From CBDTYW01 sp965364735 (GTDB lineage: Bacteria; Actinomycetota; Nitriliruptoria; Nitriliruptorales; Nitriliruptoraceae), in contig CBDTYW010000024.1 in NCBI GenBank assembly GCA_965364735.1, positions 1 to 21,998 on the forward strand: a stretch of DNA of 21,998 bases, read 5' to 3'. The position numbers and the translations under genes were made by a program. A model generated the notes under the pieces. That model was not told the DNA's origin, ran no database searches, and saw only the letters and a list, made by a program, of their open reading frames with translations. Positions 20,490 through 21,998 of this stretch are shown here, in pieces. Within the stretch, counting starts at the first letter, position 1. Every line of letters starts with the position of its first letter.

Positions 20490-21998
20490 TCAGAAGCGAT
20501 CGGCGGTGGCCGCTCGCCAGTCCCGTTCCCATGCGGTCGGTGGCTCCGCGAGCAGCTCACCCGCGCCGAGCCCGGGGTGGAGCTCGGCGTGGCTGAGCAG
20601 CGTCCCTGCATCGGTGCGCGTCAGCACCATGTCCGGAGTCAGCTCCGATGGTGAGCGCAGCCCCATCGAGCCCATGATCTCCAGAGCGCTCCGCACCGTG
20701 GCCTCGTGGTATCGGCGCACACGCTCGGCCTTGTCGGTCGGGTCGAGCGCCCGGGTGCGGTACGGGTCCTGGGTGGCGACGCCGACCGGGCAGTGGTTCG
20801 TGTGGCACTCCTGAGCTTGGATGCAGCCGAGCGCGAGCATCATCGGCCGCGCTGCGAAGGCGACGTCCGCGCCTTGCGCGATGCGGCGGATGATGTCGAT
20901 CCCGCTGACGATCCGTCCTGCGACGGCCACGACGATGTCGTCGCGGAGGTTCGTGCCGACGAGCGCATCGTGCACGATGCCGAGCCCGTCGGTGAGCGGG
21001 CGGCCCACATGGTTGGAGTACTCCAGCGGTGCTGCCCCGGTCCCGCCCTCGCCGCCGTCGACCTGGATGAAGTCCGGCTGGATCCCGGTCGTGATCATCG
21101 CCTTGCAGATCGCCAGGACGTCGGTGCGATGCCCGACGCAGAACTTGATGCCGACCGGCTTGCCGCCGGACCGCTCCCGGATGTCCGCGATGAACTCCAG
21201 CATCTCGACAGGCGTGGAGAAGGCGCTGTGAGCCGCGGGGGAGTTCACGGTCTGGCCGACCGGGACGCCGCGCGTCGCGGCGATCTCCGGCGTCACCTTC
21301 GCTCCCGGGAGCACACCACCGTGGCCGGGCTTGGCCCCCTGCGACAGCTTCAGCGAGATCGCCTTGACGGCCGGGTCCGCCGCGGTGTCCGTGAAGCGGG
21401 CGACGTCGAACGTCCCGTCGGCGGCGCGACACCCGAAGTAGCCCGTGCCGATCTGCCAGAGCAGGTCGCCGCCCTGTCGGTGGTACGGCGAGACGCCGCC
21501 CTCGCCGGTGTCGTGGGTGAAGTTGCCGTCGCGTGCCCCGCGGTTGAGCGCGGTGATCGCGTTCGAGGACAGCGATCCGAAGCTCATCGCCGAGATGTTC
21601 AGCAGCGAGAAGTCGTGCGGCTGCGTGCAGTCGCGTCCGCCGACCCGGACCATCGGCGCGACCTCGGCCGCTGGGATCGGGGCCATCGAGTGCGCGACCA
21701 GGTCGTAGCCGGGGGCGTAGACGTCGAGCTCCGTGCCGAACGGCTCCTTGTCGTTCTCGCCCTTGGCCCGCTGGTAGACGAGGCTGCGCTCGTCGCGGTT
21801 GAACGGCCGCCCGTCGGTGTCGGACTCGATGAAGTACTGCCGGATCTCCGGCCGGATCGACTCGAGCGCGTACCGGGCGTGGCCGACGAGCGGGTAGGCG
21901 CGGAGGATCGCGTGGCTCTTCTGGACCAGGTCACGCACTCCGACCGCGGTTGCCGCGGCTGCCGCGATCGCGACCCCGCGGCGTCCTCGCCAGGCGGC
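20490..21998 (-). CDS. FMN-binding glutamate synthase-family protein (N-terminus outside window)
   Basis: A stand-alone version of the central and FMN domains of the large glutamate synthase subunit. Visible: PEIRQYFIESDTDGRPF with YQRAKG (the usual family opening), ISAMSFGSLSSNAITALNRGA, GEGGVSPYHRQGGDL, KLSQGAKPGHGGVLPGAKV, the substrate/FMN segment VDGGEGGTGAAPLEYSNHVG, and a [3Fe-4S] motif C-x5-C-x4-C (codons at 20823-25, 20805-07 and 20790-92). The glutaminase domain is absent, so it cannot use glutamine on its own. The frame continues to the window edge through a hydrophobic GVAIAAAAATAVGV stretch, consistent with the N-terminal membrane helix these proteins often have; the GTG at 21938 is therefore probably internal. 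Its electron donor and physiological reaction are not known in detail. It ends four bases from the serine hydrolase stop. Confidence 0.93.
   Translation of the reverse strand, partial: AAWRGRRGVAIAAAAATAVGVRDLVQKSHAILRAYPLVGHARYALESIRPEIRQYFIESDTDGRPFNRDERSLVYQRAKGENDKEPFGTELDVYAPGYDLVAHSMAPIPAAEVAPMVRVGGRDCTQPHDFSLLNISAMSFGSLSSNAITALNRGARDGNFTHDTGEGGVSPYHRQGGDLLWQIGTGYFGCRAADGTFDVARFTDTAADPAVKAISLKLSQGAKPGHGGVLPGAKVTPEIAATRGVPVGQTVNSPAAHSAFSTPVEMLEFIADIRERSGGKPVGIKFCVGHRTDVLAICKAMITTGIQPDFIQVDGGEGGTGAAPLEYSNHVGRPLTDGLGIVHDALVGTNLRDDIVVAVAGRIVSGIDIIRRIAQGADVAFAARPMMLALGCIQAQECHTNHCPVGVATQDPYRTRALDPTDKAERVRRYHEATVRSALEIMGSMGLRSPSELTPDMVLTRTDAGTLLSHAELHPGLGAGELLAEPPTAWERDWRAATADRF

Noticed and set aside
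18974..20611. Minus-strand open frame of about 545 codons over the serine hydrolase
   Set aside because: The plus strand has the SxxK, Tyr and HxG motifs of a beta-lactamase-family protein; the minus translation is only charged residues.

Overview
The window is about 22 kb of very GC-rich, densely coding DNA with several GTG starts, 4-base ATGA overlaps and a few starts that look leaderless. This composition, the protein families and the absence of any phage or insertion-sequence gene suggest a chromosomal segment of an aerobic, free-living actinobacterium (Actinomycetota), perhaps from a deep-branching lineage. That placement is inference: no rRNA or single-copy marker beyond engB is present. 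No tRNA, rRNA, CRISPR array, transposase or integrase was recognised.

Layout. At the left edge is the 3' part of an unrecognised coiled-coil/glycine-rich protein (to 898). Next is a large histidine kinase with three DevS/DosT-type GAF domains (998-3265). A SulP anion transporter with a STAS tail faces it (3294-4844, minus). Divergent from the transporter is a plus-strand run: engB, a winged-helix protein of the AlkZ/YcaQ superfamily overlapping it by 4 bases, a DUF1330 protein, and a dehydrogenase resembling N5-(carboxyethyl)ornithine synthase/alanine dehydrogenase (5098-8541). A convergent junction with a GC hairpin leads to a minus-strand protein of the HpaB/AbfD fold that keeps the iron-sulfur ligands of 4-hydroxybutyryl-CoA dehydratase (8607-10109). 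It is divergent from homogentisate 1,2-dioxygenase (10329-11654). An EamA transporter (minus) and an AroQ chorismate mutase (plus) then lie back to back with almost no space between them. A minus-strand pair, a SNF2-family helicase and a small very basic protein, fills 12968-16566. The right part holds a GAF histidine kinase, an AEC-type permease, a serine-hydrolase/beta-lactamase-family protein and, running off the right edge, a membrane-anchored FMN glutamate synthase-like protein.

Together these look like ordinary chromosomal genes for ribosome assembly, aromatic amino-acid synthesis and breakdown, transport and sensing, not one large system. Neither histidine kinase has a response regulator beside it. 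The parts most worth a second look are: the triple GAF kinase, whose three GAF domains all keep the DevS heme-ligand histidine and the distal tyrosine; the AbfD-like enzyme with a shortened cluster-binding loop next to the homogentisate gene; the AlkZ-superfamily protein without its catalytic Q-x-Q motif, coupled to engB; and the short coupled reading frame in front of chorismate mutase.
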